A stretch of DNA of 21,313 nucleotides. Origin: Ruminococcus sp. (GTDB lineage Bacteria > Bacillota > Clostridia > Oscillospirales > Acutalibacteraceae). Position 1 is the first letter of the stretch; the number at the start of each line of letters is the position of its first letter. Position numbers and translations under genes: made by a program. Of the stretch, positions 1-7,060 are shown in pieces. The DNA lies in NCBI GenBank assembly GCA_004555265.1, contig SFIQ01000023.1, positions 1 through 21,313 of the forward strand. Direction: 5' to 3'. Below the pieces are notes generated by a model, which ran no database searches, had not been told where the DNA came from, and worked only from the letters and a program-made list of their open reading frames with translations.

Positions 1-1713
1 GAGTTGCTTTTTGATTTCGTATGCTCTGTCGTGATGACGGTCTGCAATCGGCAGAATACGCACCTGCTCGGGTGCGAGCCACAGCGGGAATGCACCTGCG
101 TATTTTTCAATCAGCAACGCGAGCGTACGCTCGTAGCAACCGATGGAAGTGCGGTGAATGATATAGGGATTTTTCTTGGTACCGTCCTTGTCGGTGTATT
201 CCATACCGAACTTTTCGGCGAGCATTTGGTCAATTTGAATGGTGATGAGCGTGTCCTCTTTCCCGTGGACATTCTTAATTTGAATATCCAATTTCGGGCC
301 GTAGAACGCCGCTTCGCCGATGCCGATTTTGTACTCGAGCCCCAAATCGTCCAAAATGGTTTTCATCACACCTTGTGCTTCGTCCCACTGTTCGGGCGTG
401 CCGATATATTTATCGCGGTCATTGGGGTCCCACTGCGAAAAACGGTAAGAAACATCTTCATAAAGCCCCAAGGTTTTCAGCATATAGTTTGCCAATTCCA
501 AGCAACCGCGGAATTCGTCCTCCAACTGCTCGGGTGTGCACATCAAGTGCCCCTCGGAAATGGTGAACTGCCGCACGCGGATAAGCCCGTGCATTTCGCC
601 CGACGCCTCGTTACGGAACAGCGTAGAGGTTTCGTTGTATCGCAGCGGCAAATCACGGTAAGAACGCGGTTTGTTGAGATATGCCTGATATTGGAACGGG
701 CAAGTCATCGGGCGCAGGGCAAAGACCTCTTTGTCCTTTTCTTCGTCGCCCAAAACAAACATACCGTCCTGATAATGGTCCCAATGCCCCGACAGCTTGT
801 AAAGGTCACTTTTTGCCATAAACGGCGTTTTCGTCAGCAACCAGCCGCGTTTTTGTTCTTCATCCTCCACAAAGCGTTGTAAGATTTGGATAATCCTTGC
901 GCCTTTTGGAAGCAGTATCGGCAAGCCCTGCCCGATTAAATCGCTTGTGGTAAACAGCTCCAATTCACGGCCGAGTTTGTTGTGGTCACGCTTTTTGACC
1001 TCCTCCACCTGCGCAAGATATGCCTCCAATTCCGACGCTTTCGGGAATGCGGTCGCATAAATGCGTTGGAGCATTTTGTTCTTTTCATCGCCGCGCCAAT
1101 ATGCGCCCGTGCAGGAAGTCAGTTTAAACGCCTTAACTGCGCCCGTAGACATCAAGTGCGGACCCGCGCAAAGCTCGGTGAATTCGCCCTGTTTGTAAAA
1201 CGAAATCGGCTCACCCTTGTCGGCGTGCTCGGCAATGAGTTCCACTTTGTAAGTTTCGCCTTTTTCCGTCATCAGCGCGGTTGCCTCGGCGGGCGGCAAC
1301 TCGAATTTTTCAAGCGGCAAATCCTCTTTGACGATTTTTTTCATTTCCGCTTCGATTTTTTCGAGAATTTCCGGCGTAAACGCAACTTCGGAGTCGAAAT
1401 CGTAATAAAAGCCGTTGTCGACAGCCGGCCCGATGGCAAGTTTTACCTCGGGATACAGGCGTTTGACTGCCTGCGCCAAAATATGTGACGCGGTATGGCG
1501 GAAGGTGCGTTTGCCGTCCTCGTCGTCAAAAGTTAAAATTTCGAGCGCACAATTCTCTGTAAGTTCGGTACGCAAATCGCAGACCTTGCCGTCCACGCGT
1601 GCAACGCAGGCGGACTTGTAAAGTCCCATACCGATGTCTTTGGCGACCTCTGCCGCCGTGACGGGCGCGTCATAGGTTTTGACAGCACCGCCTTTTAAGG
1701 TAATTTCAATCAT
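1..1713 (-). CDS. thrS: Threonyl-tRNA synthetase, 3' end cut by window edge
   Basis: Class II aminoacyl-tRNA synthetase that charges tRNA-Thr in the cytoplasm. My minus-strand reading gives 571 residues without a stop. It opens with a TGS domain (residues 1-60, beginning MIEITLKGG), then the editing domain with HTASH and later CAGPH (zinc and Ser-editing histidines). The catalytic core follows, with class II motif 2 (RNEASGEMHGLIRVRQF) and motif 3 (GCYERTLALL). The reading runs off position 1 just inside the C-terminal anticodon-binding domain (APEQVRILPIADRH), so about 70 residues are missing compared with the usual length near 640. The start is ATG at 1713-1711, preceded by AGGAGGC (1727-1721) with 7 nt spacing. 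It is controlled by the T-box leader immediately upstream. Identity is very secure. Confidence 0.97.
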   Translation of the reverse strand, partial: MIEITLKGGAVKTYDAPVTAAEVAKDIGMGLYKSACVARVDGKVCDLRTELTENCALEILTFDDEDGKRTFRHTASHILAQAVKRLYPEVKLAIGPAVDNGFYYDFDSEVAFTPEILEKIEAEMKKIVKEDLPLEKFELPPAEATALMTEKGETYKVELIAEHADKGEPISFYKQGEFTELCAGPHLMSTGAVKAFKLTSCTGAYWRGDEKNKMLQRIYATAFPKASELEAYLAQVEEVKKRDHNKLGRELELFTTSDLIGQGLPILLPKGARIIQILQRFVEDEEQKRGWLLTKTPFMAKSDLYKLSGHWDHYQDGMFVLGDEEKDKEVFALRPMTCPFQYQAYLNKPRSYRDLPLRYNETSTLFRNEASGEMHGLIRVRQFTISEGHLMCTPEQLEDEFRGCLELANYMLKTLGLYEDVSYRFSQWDPNDRDKYIGTPEQWDEAQGVMKTILDDLGLEYKIGIGEAAFYGPKLDIQIKNVHGKEDTLITIQIDQMLAEKFGMEYTDKDGTKKNPYIIHRTSIGCYERTLALLIEKYAGAFPLWLAPEQVRILPIADRHHDRAYEIKKQL

Positions 1714-1753
1714 TTTCAATGCCTCCTAAACTTGAACATCATTCTGTAAAAAT

Positions 1754-1790
1754 AAAAAGCACTTCACCCCAAAAAAGGGATGAAATGCTT
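1754..1790 (-). terminator. Attenuator terminator of the thrS T-box
   Basis: On the minus strand, AAGCATTTCATCCC (1790-1777) pairs with GGGGTGAAGTGCTT across a T6 loop, with two G:U pairs, and is followed by TTTTTATT. The 5' arm lies just downstream of the T-box core, as expected for the competing terminator of a T-box leader. Confidence 0.88.
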
Positions 1791-2001
1791 ACATTCCACG
1801 GTTCCACCCAAATTGGCATTCTTGGAAGAATGCCCACTCGTTTTGCCTTAACGCGGCAACGGCGGCACGCCTTATTTCGGCGCACACTCGGGAGCGGTCT
1901 CGGGCTTTCGGTCTTTACGCGCACTCCCAGCCGATGATGCGCGCTCTCTTTAAAGCCTTGTAAAGCCGTCGTTCTCCGTCAATGATTTCGTTTTTTCGAT
2001 T
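1754..2001 (-). promoter_or_regulatory. T-box leader (tRNA-Thr responsive) of thrS
   Basis: A 5' leader that senses uncharged tRNA and switches between antiterminator and terminator. On the minus strand the T-box core TGGGTGGAACCGTG lies at 1810-1797, one or two bases from the consensus AGGGTGGNACCGCG. It is followed by a 14-bp terminator hairpin (1790-1760) with a T run. Upstream, a Stem I-like region has an AGAGAG bulge near 1950-1940 and a distal loop around CGGCTGGGAG. The codon ACC at 1912-1910 sits in an internal loop between the helices CTTTA/TAAAG and GGCTTT/AAAGCC. ACC is a Thr codon, which fits thrS. The T-box class is secure; the exact specifier position is my inference from hand-folding. 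Confidence 0.9.
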
Positions 2002-2007
2002 TGTTTT

Positions 2008-2037
2008 ATTGTACCCCCAAACCGCACAAAAAGTCAA
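2008..2037 (-). promoter_or_regulatory. Sigma-A promoter of thrS
   Basis: On the minus strand, -35 TTGACT (2037-2032), an 18-nt spacer and -10 TACAAT (2013-2008). Transcription would begin near position 2001, giving the long leader that holds the T-box. It is divergent from the promoter at 2071-2099, with about 33 bp between the two -35 boxes. Confidence 0.75.
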
Positions 2038-2070
2038 TACATATTTTTTAAGACACGAAACACGGCGGTT

Positions 2071-2099
2071 TTGCATTTTTTTGTAAACTGTGCTATACT
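2071..2099 (+). promoter_or_regulatory. Sigma-A promoter of the DUF5696-like lipoprotein gene
   Basis: -35 TTGCAT (2071-2076), 17-nt spacer, -10 TATACT (2094-2099), about 40 nt before the start codon at 2140. The same hexamers and spacing recur in front of the HAD gene at 10991-11019. Confidence 0.72.
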
Positions 2100-2139
2100 G
2101 TAAAAATCAAAATGCATTTTACAAATCGGGAGCTTATCT

Positions 2140-4386
2140 ATGAAGATTTCAAAACGAATATACCGTGCGGTGTGTCTTATACTTGCGTGCCTGTTTTTGT
2201 TGTCGGGTTGCACCGCCCAAGAGGTGCAAAAATCCACCGTCGGGCAGCGAACGGCAATTGCCGCGGACTATACCGACGCGAAATACCACACCGCCGACAA
2301 CGGCAATTTGGTGTATGTGGCAAAATCGGGGCTGATTGAACTGTATTTTGACAGTACCACCTACGGGATTGCCGTGAAAGAAACCAACACAGGGAAGCTT
2401 TGGCAAACGCTCCCCGAAAATGCATCTGCGCAAAATGCGGCGCAGACCGCCGTATTGACGGCAACCGTCAGCAACGGCAGTATGGTATACACCCTCAATT
2501 CGCAAGACAACGCCGTTGCCTTTTCGACGGCATCTTTCCAGCCGACGGAAAACGGCGGATTGCAGGTCACCTACGATATGGCGCCCGACAAAGAGACCGC
2601 CGAATGCGCCTTTGACGCGGTACCCGCGGGCGCGCTGTATCTTTCGGTCACCGTCAGTTACACCTTAGAGGACGGCGCATTGCGGGCAAAAATCAACTGC
2701 GGCAACATTCTGTTAAGCGAAGGCTACACCTTGGAAACGCTCACCTTGCTTGACTGCTTCGGTGCAACCGATACCGCAACAGAGGGCGACTATATTTTCG
2801 TGCCCGACGGTTGCGGCGCAACGCAAGCCGCTGTCAGCGCACAGCAAGACAGTTACGACTGCCGCGTATTCGTGCCTTACGGCGACGACCCCGCACGCGG
2901 GGAACAGGCACAGACCGATGAAAACGGCGCAGTATTGCGCACGGCGGCGATAATTCCCGCCTACGGTGTAAAAAGCGGCAATGCGGCATTTTTGGCGCTG
3001 ATTGAAAGCGGCGACGCCATTTGCGAAATCCGTTCGTATGCCTGCAAGGGGGCAGGCACCTACAACCGCGTCGGGCCGACCTTTCAAATTACACAGACGG
3101 CGTTGACGGGCGCAGAGGGCAAGCAAACCGTATACAGCGGCATAGCATTCACCGGGGAACTTTCGATATGCTACCGCTTTTTGACCGATAAAAACGCAAG
3201 CTACGCGGGCATGGCGTCTGCCTGCCGCGAACTGTTAATTCGCAACGGTACGCTTTCGACCAAAACCGTTACGGTGACGGAGTATTTGCCGTTTGTGCTG
3301 ACGGTGCAAGGCGCCGTTGTCAAAAACAACGGACGCGGCGAAAAGGTGTTAACAAATTACAGCCAAACCTTGGAACTGTTAAAATTGATGAAAGCCAAAG
3401 GCATCAACAATGTATTTGTGCGCTGTTGCGGCGTGCTGGACGGCGGCGACGCGCAAAGCAAATTGCAAAACGCCGCGCCAATCGGCGCACTCGGCAATCG
3501 CAAGGACTTTGACGCCTTGACGCAATATGCCAAAACCCAGCAATTCACGCTCTATTTAAATACCGATATTATCTCGCGCCGCGAAAAGAACGACGACGGC
3601 AAAGAGGCGGACAATCTGTTCGGAAAAACCATGGTTCTGGCAGAAGAAAACCCGTTTGCTTCACTCACCGAACAGCAGACGCACACCCGCAGTCTTTTGG
3701 CGCTTTCGGCATTGGATAAAAATGTCAATGAATTTGTCAATTCCGTGAACGATTACGCTTTCGGCGGCTACTGCATTGACGACGCAGGCAGTATACTCTA
3801 CTCCGACTATCGCGCCGGCGCGCAAAGCCGCGTGCACACCGTCAATTTGCTGTCCGCACAGGCCACCACCCTTTCCGCCGGGCACAAGCTGATGGTGGAT
3901 ACGGGCAATATGTATATGCTCAAAAATGCCGATGTTGTGGCAAATTTGCCGAGCACTGCCGCCTACCCCGAAAGCGACACCTATACCGCCGTGCCGTTTG
4001 TGCAAATGGTACTGCACGGCATTGTGGAATATGCGCATACGCCGCAAAATTTGGCGGCGGATACAAACGCCTCTTTCCTGAAAGCGATGGAATACGGCGC
4101 GTTGCCGAGTGATTCGTGGATTTTTGAAACGACCAAAAGCGACGAGATAAACGCGCTTTACAACTATGAAAATCAAATCACCGCTGCGGCGGAGCAATAC
4201 ACAAAAGCCAACGCCTTGCTTGCAGATTTACGGGACGCGCGTATGACCGCGCACGAAAAGGTGCAGGACGGTGTTTACCGCACGGAATACAACAACAGCA
4301 CCGTCATTTATTTTAATTATAACAGCGAAGCCGTAAGCGTCAATGCGTTCACCGTTGCCCCGATGAGCTTTTTGCGGGTGAACTGA
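2140..4386 (+). CDS. Large secreted lipoprotein, DUF5696-like
   Basis: A 748-residue protein with a lipoprotein signal peptide: basic N-terminus, hydrophobic stretch and the lipobox LLSGC with the lipidated Cys at residue 24. It should be anchored on the outer face of the membrane. The N-terminal part after the signal (ENGNLVYVAKSG-type text with YFDSTTYGIAVKETNTGKLW) resembles the start of DUF5696 proteins, large extracellular Firmicute proteins often found near sugar transport genes. The second half (about residue 380 on) has features of a (beta/alpha)8 glycosidase-like fold, for example KAKGINNVFVRCCGVLDGG and GGYCIDDAGSILYSDY. The start is ATG with GGGAG 7 nt upstream. It appears monocistronic, with its own promoter and a weak hairpin downstream. 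Family assignment is from memory of the motif pattern; the substrate is unknown. Confidence 0.7.
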   Translation: MKISKRIYRAVCLILACLFLLSGCTAQEVQKSTVGQRTAIAADYTDAKYHTADNGNLVYVAKSGLIELYFDSTTYGIAVKETNTGKLWQTLPENASAQNAAQTAVLTATVSNGSMVYTLNSQDNAVAFSTASFQPTENGGLQVTYDMAPDKETAECAFDAVPAGALYLSVTVSYTLEDGALRAKINCGNILLSEGYTLETLTLLDCFGATDTATEGDYIFVPDGCGATQAAVSAQQDSYDCRVFVPYGDDPARGEQAQTDENGAVLRTAAIIPAYGVKSGNAAFLALIESGDAICEIRSYACKGAGTYNRVGPTFQITQTALTGAEGKQTVYSGIAFTGELSICYRFLTDKNASYAGMASACRELLIRNGTLSTKTVTVTEYLPFVLTVQGAVVKNNGRGEKVLTNYSQTLELLKLMKAKGINNVFVRCCGVLDGGDAQSKLQNAAPIGALGNRKDFDALTQYAKTQQFTLYLNTDIISRREKNDDGKEADNLFGKTMVLAEENPFASLTEQQTHTRSLLALSALDKNVNEFVNSVNDYAFGGYCIDDAGSILYSDYRAGAQSRVHTVNLLSAQATTLSAGHKLMVDTGNMYMLKNADVVANLPSTAAYPESDTYTAVPFVQMVLHGIVEYAHTPQNLAADTNASFLKAMEYGALPSDSWIFETTKSDEINALYNYENQITAAAEQYTKANALLADLRDARMTAHEKVQDGVYRTEYNNSTVIYFNYNSEAVSVNAFTVAPMSFLRVN

Positions 4387-4417
4387 TTGCGCAAAAAACA
4401 CAATACAAGCCAGACTG

Positions 4418-4446
4418 TCCCCATGTCTTGTGATATGGGGATTTGT
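4418..4446 (+). terminator. Weak hairpin after the lipoprotein gene
   Basis: TCCCCAT (4418-4424) pairs with ATGGGGA (4435-4441), 7 bp, followed by TTTGTT. It lies 32 nt past the stop codon. The stem is short and the T run interrupted, so termination may be partial. Confidence 0.4.
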
Positions 4447-4522
4447 TATGTCCGAAAAATATACAAAAAACTTAAAATTGTCTTCATACTCTACAAAATT
4501 TTGCTTTTTGTTAAAAAATTGC

Positions 4523-4551
4523 TTGCTATCTCTCTGATTTGTTGGTATGAT
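4523..4551 (+). promoter_or_regulatory. Sigma-A promoter of the YjdF-like gene
   Basis: -35 TTGCTA (4523-4528), 17-nt spacer, -10 TATGAT (4546-4551), about 55 nt before the start at 4607. Confidence 0.62.
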
Positions 4552-4606
4552 GTATACAACATATTGACATTTTCGCGGTGGTCTCTGCCGCAAGTGGGGG
4601 GATACA

Positions 4607-5371
4607 ATGAAAGCATATATCAAACGCCTTTTGGGCGCTTCTAAAAAATGGGAGGTTGTCTTTTGGTGGATTTTGCGCGCGGTGATGATCGGCGCGCTGA
4701 TAGACTCCATTTTCTTCCGCAAAGATGTGCAGCAGTCTCTGCAAACCAGTGCCAATCTGCTTTTGATGTTTTTATGGGAAATTTTTCAGCTGTTCCCTGC
4801 CAAAACTTGGCTGCGGCAGGTACCGTCTTATATTCAGGACTTTTTGGCGCCCGGGCTGTTTCTCGCCTCGTTCGGCGGTGCGTATTTGAATTTCTATTAC
4901 AGCGTGCCCGTATATGACTTGGTGTTTCACGCGGTCGGCGGGCTTGCCGGCGCATTCGCAGGGTATGAAGTCATTGTCGCCATGCAAAAGCGCGACAAGG
5001 TGCAATGCAGTGCCGCGATTGCGGTGCTCGGTGCGTTCGGATTTTCCTTCTTTGCCGGCACAGGCTGGGAGCTGTTTGAGTTCATTTTTGACCAAGTTGC
5101 CGGCGGCGACGCACAGCATTGGTCTTTGGCATTGGCCGAGGCGGCTTCGGAGCAGTACGGCGTGCCGCTGCCGAATGTCATTCCGGCGCTTGACCCCATG
5201 CGTTGGGCGTTGATTGACACGATGGAGGACGTCATCTGCAACACCGTCGGCGCGGTGCTTGCGTGGGTGATTTTGAAAATCAACCCGTATCACCACAAGG
5301 GTAAAAACAATGTGAATTTGCTGTTTGCCCCGAAAACCGAGCAAGAAATCAAAAAAACGGTTGTAAAATAA
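4607..5371 (+). CDS. Polytopic membrane protein, YjdF/DUF2238-like
   Basis: 254 residues with about six hydrophobic segments: near residues 20-35, 48-64, 80-98, 104-125, 138-155 and 205-222. Conserved-looking polar residues lie within or beside membrane segments: VFHAVGG with GYE, then GTGWELFEFIFD, then DTMEDVICNTVGAV. This H...WE.FE...D.ED..NT.GA pattern is what I associate with the YjdF/DUF2238 family of membrane proteins, whose function is not established. The C-terminal tail is cytoplasmic-looking and Lys-rich. The start is ATG at 4607 with a G-rich Shine-Dalgarno (GGGGGG) about 5 nt upstream. It is a single-gene unit with its own promoter and a strong terminator at 5386-5420. Family call is moderate; no substrate can be inferred. 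Confidence 0.72.
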   Translation: MKAYIKRLLGASKKWEVVFWWILRAVMIGALIDSIFFRKDVQQSLQTSANLLLMFLWEIFQLFPAKTWLRQVPSYIQDFLAPGLFLASFGGAYLNFYYSVPVYDLVFHAVGGLAGAFAGYEVIVAMQKRDKVQCSAAIAVLGAFGFSFFAGTGWELFEFIFDQVAGGDAQHWSLALAEAASEQYGVPLPNVIPALDPMRWALIDTMEDVICNTVGAVLAWVILKINPYHHKGKNNVNLLFAPKTEQEIKKTVVK

Positions 5372-5385
5372 ACCAATCAAACTGC

Positions 5386-5420
5386 AAAAAGCATCGGGCA
5401 CAAAGCCCGATGCTTTTTTT
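5386..5420 (+). terminator. Strong, probably bidirectional terminator
   Basis: AGCATCGGGC pairs perfectly with GCCCGATGCT around the loop ACAAA, followed by T6 on the plus strand and preceded by A5, so it has a T run in both directions. It lies between the convergent YjdF-like and surface-protein genes. A near copy occurs at 7015-7047. Confidence 0.9.
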
Positions 5421-5469
5421 ATGCGAAGTGTATGCACATGCTCCCGCGCGTTGCAATGCATTGCGCGTG

Positions 5470-5600
5470 TGGATTTTGATGTGCTTTTACAGAGCAACAC
5501 GAAGGTTGTTCCCTACAAGTAGGGGCGAACTGTGTTCGCCCGCGCAATTGGATATACTTGCAGGGAACGGGTAAGCCCGTTCCCTGCAAGCGCGTTTTTA
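5470..5600. repeat. Short intergenic repeat cluster (copy 1)
   Basis: Intergenic sequence with pieces recurring elsewhere in the window. The 24-mer at 5519-5542 (GTAGGGGCGAACTGTG then TTCGCCCG) matches 12010-12033 at 23 of 24 bases. The preceding GTTGTTCCCTACAA matches the flank near 11994. At 5557-5571 and 5576-5590 there is a perfect 15-bp inverted repeat with a TAAG loop. No ORF in this stretch is convincing. It lies at the convergent 3' ends of two genes. Confidence 0.7.
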
Positions 5601-5628
5601 TATATTGCCCTCAATTACAGGGGGAATT

Positions 5629-6663
5629 TTATTTGTCTTCCTTGCGGCGCAGAAGCAATACACTGCCTGCCGTGCCCGAAAGCATCAAAACCGCCGCCGC
5701 GGTAATACCTGCCGTCATACCGGTTTTCGGAATGTCGGGATTTTTCACATCGTCCTTAACCGCAGGATTATTCGTTGCAGAATTGCCGCCGTTGCCACCG
5801 TTGTTGCCGTTGTCGCCGTTGTCGCCGTTGACAGCCGCTTTTTTCACATTGACATTGAATTCCGCGCGGTTGTCCATAAAGACCACAGCAAAGGTGTTTT
5901 CACCCTCTGTGACGGTGTTCGATTTTTGCTCGAGCGTAATCGGATACACATAGCCGTCATATTCAATCCCGTCGTACTCGTCGTTAACAACCGTGGACGA
6001 GCCATCCTTGAAGGTTACGCGGATTTCCATGCCTTCGCTTTGGATGGGCAGAAATGCATCGCGGTCGGCAAAAATCATATTTTTGAGAAATTCCTCGCCG
6101 TAATATGCAACGAATTCTTCATAGGTCACACCGTACGCATCCAAAACCGCCTCAAAATCTTCGGGCGCGACTTCACGATAACGTTCCAATGTGAAGTTCT
6201 CACGGGTAAGAACATCTTTGTCCATATCATACTCTGTCTTGATGGGCATCTTGGTGATTTCAATAGATTCCACGGGATTTTCCTTTACGGTAACAGGAAT
6301 GGTTGTGTCAATACCCTCTACGCCTATTGTGTAGCAATAAGTGACGGTTGCCATATTTTCGCCAATGACATAATTCTCGACATAGATAAACACTAAGTCC
6401 TCTTCATTTTCGTTTCCCGGCTCTACCTCTCTCGTCGAACCGTCTGTGTAGGTAACGGTGAGCACCATACCTGTCGGGTCGCCGTAAATGGTCGAGCCAT
6501 CATTGTCGCCGCCGTCATAGTAGACTGTGCGATTGGGCATCTGTGTGACTGTAACACTTGCCGGCTCAACATAGCCGTCTGCCGCAAACGCGCATACTGC
6601 GCCAACCGCAAACAGCAGAGCAGCCGTTAGTAATACAGCCAAGGCTTTTTGCATTCTTTTCAT
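5629..6663 (-). CDS. Sortase-anchored surface protein with bacterial Ig-like repeats (IPKTG)
   Basis: 344 residues, predicted to be exported and attached to the cell wall. The signal peptide (KRMQKALAV.. to CAFA|AD) is cleaved around residue 27. Two Ig-like units follow, each opening with an SVTVTQMP or SIEITKMP strand and ending in a YTDGSTREVE or FKDGSSTVVN strand. Next come a Gly/Asn-rich linker and the cell-wall sorting signal IPKTG at residues 311-315, a hydrophobic segment and the tail RRKEDK. IPKTG is a variant of the LPXTG sortase motif. The reading frame extends to 6762, but the start is ATG 6663-6661 because AAGGAGGA (6678-6671) sits 7 nt upstream and a signal peptide follows. Transcription starts from a strong promoter carrying a palindrome and is divergent from an XRE regulator. 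Ligand unknown. Confidence 0.88.
   Translation of the reverse strand: MKRMQKALAVLLTAALLFAVGAVCAFAADGYVEPASVTVTQMPNRTVYYDGGDNDGSTIYGDPTGMVLTVTYTDGSTREVEPGNENEEDLVFIYVENYVIGENMATVTYCYTIGVEGIDTTIPVTVKENPVESIEITKMPIKTEYDMDKDVLTRENFTLERYREVAPEDFEAVLDAYGVTYEEFVAYYGEEFLKNMIFADRDAFLPIQSEGMEIRVTFKDGSSTVVNDEYDGIEYDGYVYPITLEQKSNTVTEGENTFAVVFMDNRAEFNVNVKKAAVNGDNGDNGNNGGNGGNSATNNPAVKDDVKNPDIPKTGMTAGITAAAVLMLSGTAGSVLLLRRKEDK
5786..5830. repeat. 9-nt tandem repeat coding for the Gly/Asn/Asp linker
   Basis: Degenerate copies of a 9-nt unit (GCCGTTGTC on the plus strand) run from about 5786 to 5830 inside the surface-protein gene, encoding NGD/NGN/NGG units of the wall-spanning linker. The units keep frame, so slippage would change linker length rather than break the gene. 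Confidence 0.6.
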
Positions 6664-6726
6664 TTTTTTATCCTCCTTGCGCCCCAAAAGGGCAATTTCG
6701 CCCGTATTTTTTTCGGGTTCTCTCAT

Positions 6727-6755
6727 ATTATATGGGTAATACCCATATTTGTCAA
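6727..6755 (-). promoter_or_regulatory. Consensus sigma-A promoter of the surface-protein gene
   Basis: On the minus strand, a perfect -35 TTGACA (6755-6750), 17-nt spacer and perfect -10 TATAAT (6732-6727), about 64 nt before the start codon at 6663. Such a strong promoter would need repression to be regulated, and a palindrome covers its spacer. Confidence 0.9.
6730..6748. promoter_or_regulatory. Candidate operator: perfect 9-1-9 palindrome
   Basis: ATATGGGTA, a single central A, then TACCCATAT: a perfect inverted repeat of 19 bp. It overlaps the spacer and part of the -10 box of the surface-protein promoter, a position where a bound protein would block RNA polymerase. The divergent XRE gene starts 50 bp away, so its product is the natural candidate binder. 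That link is an inference. Confidence 0.65.
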
Positions 6756-6797
6756 TAGTCAAAATCCGTTAATTTATCATTGTAACAGGTGATGAAA

Positions 6798-7001
6798 ATG
6801 TATTTTAGAAGAATACGGGACTTGCGGGAAGACAGTGATAAAAAGCAGCGTGAATTGGCGGAATATCTGCACATCGACCAAAGCACCTACTCCGACTACG
6901 AGACCGGGCGTATCAATGTGCCGATTGAGGCACTGATAAAACTCGCCGATTTTTACGATACCAGCGTGGATTACATTGTGGAGCGCGTAAATGACCGCTG
7001 A
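6798..7001 (+). CDS. Small XRE-family (Cro/CI-type) DNA-binding regulator
   Basis: 67 residues consisting of one helix-turn-helix domain: RIRDLREDSDKKQRELAEYL, then IDQSTYSDYETGR (recognition helix), then IEALIKLADFYDTSVDYIVER. This is the typical single-domain HTH_3 fold of Clostridia. GTG at 6789 and ATG at 6792 are in frame, but I choose ATG 6798 because AGGTG (6787-6791) then has a 6-nt spacing and the domain begins there. It is divergent from the wall-anchored protein gene and is followed by a terminator that also serves the convergent sigF. I find no clear promoter; part of the intergenic region must be shared with the opposing promoter, which would allow autoregulation. Target inferred from position only. 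Confidence 0.9.
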   Translation: MYFRRIRDLREDSDKKQRELAEYLHIDQSTYSDYETGRINVPIEALIKLADFYDTSVDYIVERVNDR

Positions 7002-7014
7002 CCGCAAAACCTGC

Positions 7015-7047
7015 AAAAAGCATCGGGCAAAAGCTCGATGCTTTTTT
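7015..7047. terminator. Bidirectional terminator between the XRE gene and sigF
   Basis: AGCATCGGGC (7019-7028), loop AAAA, GCTCGATGCT (7033-7042): 10 bp with one G:T pair. It is flanked by A5 on the left and T6 on the right, so it can stop both convergent transcripts. It is nearly identical to the hairpin at 5386-5420, including the preceding CTGCAAAA. Confidence 0.88.
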
Positions 7048-7060
7048 ATTTTACAAAGGA

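Noticed and set aside
4..882. 292-residue plus-strand reading frame
   Set aside because: Antisense to thrS, whose motifs are unmistakable.
5605..6396. 263-residue plus-strand reading frame
   Set aside because: Lies antisense to the IPKTG surface-protein gene, which has a signal peptide, a sorting signal and a strong ribosome binding site.
6664..6762. N-terminal extension of the surface protein to 6762
   Set aside because: It would precede the signal peptide and cross the promoter and palindrome; ATG 6663 has the good ribosome binding site.
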